This document shows positions 61,444 through 64,000 of a stretch of DNA of 64,000 nucleotides, one piece after another. The notes under the pieces are model-generated. The model saw nothing but the letters and a program-made list of their open reading frames with translations. It was not told where the DNA came from and made no database searches. This stretch comes from Pseudobdellovibrionaceae bacterium (lineage in GTDB: Bacteria; Bdellovibrionota; Bdellovibrionia; Bdellovibrionales; UBA1609): contig CP060220.1 of assembly GCA_023898385.1 (NCBI GenBank), forward strand, positions 496,001-560,000, in the 5' to 3' direction. Made by a program: the position numbers and the translations under genes. Each line of letters opens with the position of its first letter. Position 1 is the stretch's first letter.

Positions 61444-61651
61444 GCCTGGTCACGTGGTGTCATGGGGGCGACCGCCGCAGGCAGGGCGAGGGCGCCAACG
61501 GCACGAGTGGCCGCATGTCGTCTTCGGATTGCATCACTTTCGTGCCGCAACCCGGATACGCCATGCACATCGTGATGTTGGCGCCCTCGCCCTGCCTGCG
61601 GCGGTCGCCCCCATGACACCACGTGACCAGGCTTAGGACCTGGTACCCAAC
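61425..61651 (-). mobile_element. Giant hairpin element B: perfect 75-bp inverted arms around the shared structured core
   Basis: Arms 61425-61499 and 61577-61651 are perfect 75-nt inverted copies (starting gttgggtaccaggtcctaag). The core at 61509-61569 is the reverse complement of the core of element A (20941-21001) with three differences. The element fills the whole gap between two convergent genes: the left arm holds the last codons and stop of the beta-CASP gene, and the right arm ends on the last base of the GLUG gene's stop. Inside, CACGA/TCGTG continues the stem up to the core. It may also serve as a strong bidirectional terminator. Confidence 0.8.
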
Positions 61652-63642
61652 TAATCCAGTCTTGGGTGAGGGCCAGCGGGTGTCATAAACCATGAGTTGG
61701 CAAAGTCTAAACCGATGAAGGTATCAATTGTCAGCCAATCGGTATCTGTCACAGCTGTGCCGTAAAACGAAGAGCAACTTGTACATGAATTACTTGAGCG
61801 ATAGTAGGTATCGATGATTGACGGACCACTTATACCACCAAAGATCGTGCCCCCATTGGTGCTGCTCGTGATCTCTGTGTCGGCCACACACCGTTCGATG
61901 GGCCCCCACCCAGACCCAACAAGACCACCAATCCGATCCGTGCCACTCACAGACCCTTTAGCCAAGCTGTCGAATATCTGACTAGAATTCTCTCCAACAA
62001 GCCCGCCTACGTTTGTGCCTCCAGAAATGTTACCTTCGGCGATGGAAAGCTCGATCACACCACTGTTGGAGCCGGCGATACCGCCGACGGTCAACCCTGT
62101 CGCGGTGACTGTTCCTATAAAATGAGCGTTTGAGATTGTTCCACTACTGCTGGCACCGACAAGGCCACCCACAACGTCCTCGCCGTTCACGGTAACGCCG
62201 TCGACCACTATGCCATTGAGAGTGCCACCGATATTTTTGCCCACAGCGCCGCCCACATAATCAAGGCCCGTAACACTAGAGTTCTTGATAAATGAGTAAT
62301 ACATTTGACTTGAGGACGGGGTGTTGCCCATTTCCCCAACAAGTCCTCCTGTGCTGTAGGTATCGCCAGTTATCGAGGAGTATTGAACAGAAGAGTGAGC
62401 CACTTTGCAGTTGCCATTTGATTTTCCGATCAGTCCGCCGGTGTATTGTTTGCCCTCAATAGTCGAATTGATCACATGAACATTTTCAATTTCACCGTTT
62501 TGACAATTAGACGTCACTACTGCCACTGGTTCGGTGCTGCCACGGTAGTCGAAACTAATGCTGTCAAAGGTGAGGTTGGATATTTGACAGCCTTGGCACC
62601 GGTGAATAAATCCGAGTTCCGCAAGCGATGTGATATCAAGGCCTTTGATGCGATGACCATTGCCATCAAGCATTCCCCGAAAAAAATTCGCTCCTGTGGC
62701 AAGAGGCGTCCAATTGTTGGTGCCCGTGAACTCAATGTCGTTAGCTAAGACATAAAATTTGTTGGGATCGTTTGGCACAAGGGCCTGAAGTTCAAAAGCG
62801 TTGTAAATGTAGTTCACTTGCCAGCTGGTTGCGATTTTGTAGATCCACGTGAAAGCTTTGTGTTCGTGTTGTGGTTCCTGGCTAATGGAGACGTTCTTTG
62901 TTCCTTGAGGAGAAGTGAAACTTGGAAATGCCGAATCAGGGGTCCAGTAGTCGATGCTCGCAGAAAAAGTGTTATCCATTTGGCAGGGTACGCTGAAGTC
63001 ATCGCGCAGCCCAAGACCTTTGATGTCCACTAGTCCGTACTCATTTTCGCATTCACCAGTTAAAACCCACGAAGGATCAGTTTCTGAAATCCGTCTGTTA
63101 GGGGGTGCTGCGGAAGGCTGGGAGTTCCCCGTAAACGCCAAGCGAGGGCTTCGCACCTCAAAATCAGCACCATTCACGTTAACTAGTTTTCCATTCACCC
63201 GAACCTGTAGGCGAAGCGGCGATGCTGGGATTTTGCCAGTTAACATGGTTTCAAATTCTCCATTGGCCAAAGGCCTCAGAGGCGAGACCTCTGCCCAAAT
63301 AGGAGTGCTGGGAGGATCTGAAATCGGTGGGGCCCCCGCGCCAGAACCTGAAACTGACAGACTGCCCGCAGACACCTCCACCGATAGGTCAAAAGAAGGA
63401 TTGCTGTAGACATTGCCATGTTTATCTCTAAACGAAAGCGAGACATTGGTGCTCACTTCAGGCAGAAGCGACGGGTTTTCAATATGTAAGTAAACATCGA
63501 TATCAGGGCTGCCATCATCTTTTGAACCACCATTCCAGCTCCCAACCAAGATTTCGGCGTTCTCAAAGCACCCTAATGTGGAAAGCATAAGGCCTGCCAC
63601 CAAAAAAATTTTAAAAAAACAGTTGAAAATCCTCATGGCCAT
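61651..63642 (-). CDS. Lipoprotein with GLUG-motif beta-repeats
   Basis: A 663-residue lipoprotein (lipobox STLGC at about residue 24; ATG at 63642 or 63636). An N-terminal Ig-like region (about 30-155) is followed by a spacer. After residue about 270 the repeats with 'VGGLVG' begin: TGGLIGKSNGNC, TGGLVGEMGN, VGGAVGKNIGG, VGGLVGASSSG, VGGIAGSNSG, VGGLVGENSSQ and IGGLVGSGWG. These are GLUG motifs, a parallel beta-helix type used by adhesins and surface proteins. The C-terminus ends in PHPRLD. It is convergent with the beta-CASP gene, separated only by element B. Confidence 0.88.
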   Translation of the reverse strand: MAMRIFNCFFKIFLVAGLMLSTLGCFENAEILVGSWNGGSKDDGSPDIDVYLHIENPSLLPEVSTNVSLSFRDKHGNVYSNPSFDLSVEVSAGSLSVSGSGAGAPPISDPPSTPIWAEVSPLRPLANGEFETMLTGKIPASPLRLQVRVNGKLVNVNGADFEVRSPRLAFTGNSQPSAAPPNRRISETDPSWVLTGECENEYGLVDIKGLGLRDDFSVPCQMDNTFSASIDYWTPDSAFPSFTSPQGTKNVSISQEPQHEHKAFTWIYKIATSWQVNYIYNAFELQALVPNDPNKFYVLANDIEFTGTNNWTPLATGANFFRGMLDGNGHRIKGLDITSLAELGFIHRCQGCQISNLTFDSISFDYRGSTEPVAVVTSNCQNGEIENVHVINSTIEGKQYTGGLIGKSNGNCKVAHSSVQYSSITGDTYSTGGLVGEMGNTPSSSQMYYSFIKNSSVTGLDYVGGAVGKNIGGTLNGIVVDGVTVNGEDVVGGLVGASSSGTISNAHFIGTVTATGLTVGGIAGSNSGVIELSIAEGNISGGTNVGGLVGENSSQIFDSLAKGSVSGTDRIGGLVGSGWGPIERCVADTEITSSTNGGTIFGGISGPSIIDTYYRSSNSCTSCSSFYGTAVTDTDWLTIDTFIGLDFANSWFMTPAGPHPRLD

Positions 63643-64000
63643 CTCATCGGTAAACCGACAAAAGTCTTAAGCCAGCCACATCAAAAAACAGCCTCTTTTG
63701 ATCAACTTTTTTTCATTCGCAACAGGATCAGCCACGTAGCCTACAACCTCTCAATCTGAGGCAAACCCAGCCTTCAAAGAAACAATTTGGCAACACCATT
63801 TTCGAGTTCGAAGGCGAATAAGTTATTCTGCCGATAGCACCGCCGGGTGGAGCCAGTGCCGACTTTCTTTATTGTGTGAGGCTTCCCAAGCGAGGAGACC
63901 TTTTCGGTGTTTAAAACAAGAAGTAACTCTCATTTTGAGGCGAATCAAATGGCACGCCATTTTGGCCTCAAGTTTTTGGACTTACGGCCGATATTAATGA
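63643..64000. other. Window end without recognised gene
   Basis: The last 358 bp are upstream of the GLUG lipoprotein gene. I find no coding frame, tRNA or repeat family. The GLUG promoter should lie here, but no clear -35/-10 pair stands out. Confidence 0.45.

Noticed and set aside
61425..61651. Integron attC-like site
   Set aside because: The ends gttgggt and acccaac resemble integron core words, but in the reverse arrangement, and element A lacks them. No integrase is nearby.
61440..61693. Open frames across element B
   Set aside because: Same argument as for element A; the frames overlap the ends of two real genes.

Overview
The window looks like chromosomal DNA of a Gram-negative, predatory-bacterium-like member of the Bdellovibrionota/Oligoflexia. 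This is an inference: no rRNA gene or other taxonomic marker is present. The reasons are the very high density of secreted proteins and lipoproteins (lipobox signal peptides at about 12045, 13720, 16080, 18420, 25290, 26340, 33140, 41310, 55650 and 63580), C-terminal-aromatic outer-membrane barrels, B12-dependent ribonucleotide reductase, HNH-endonuclease repeats, and giant surface proteins built from Ig-like, GLUG and beta-helix repeats. I see no rRNA, tRNA, CRISPR array, prophage or replication origin.

Layout. 1-8.5 kb: the 3' part of a giant repeat-built surface protein and a small secreted protein. 8.5-12 kb: a scrambled, gene-poor repeat zone around an HNH endonuclease gene, with an inverted partial copy of that gene, tandem repeats and a likely insertion-sequence scar. 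12-19 kb: two DsbA-like lipoproteins, an outer-membrane barrel with a lipoprotein that shares the giant protein's last domain, and small envelope proteins. 19-28.7 kb: ttcA and a hydrolase, a dihydrouridine synthase, a large metzincin lipoprotein, coiled-coil and ankyrin envelope proteins and a hotdog protein. 28.7-33 kb: an operon of class II ribonucleotide reductase, 2H phosphoesterase and Na/Pi transporter. 34-38 kb: an apparent sensory operon (SpoIIE-type phosphatase, porin, membrane-anchored binding protein). 38.9-41 kb: a two-gene transposon-like unit. 41-45 kb: a beta-helix lipoprotein, a GNAT protein and a DUF4160/HTH pair. 45.4-50.7 kb: feoAB, hsp20 and a permease-Usp fusion. 50.8-57 kb: an SGNH hydrolase, vapBC and an M4-like protease. 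57-64 kb: EEP and PLD proteins, a double Usp, a beta-CASP nuclease and a GLUG lipoprotein.

Most unusual content. (i) Two giant hairpin elements (20873-21071 and 61425-61651) share a 61-nt structured core but have unrelated, near-perfect 57- and 75-bp inverted arms. The three core differences all keep the predicted fold. (ii) A second family of long palindromes built on AAAGGTATCCCTTT occurs at four intergenic places, and its two complete copies have compensated arm changes. (iii) A short motif from the 3' end of the HNH gene is dispersed at five places and brackets that gene. None of these is explained by the protein genes, and together they suggest an active foldback or repeat-mobilising process in this genome.
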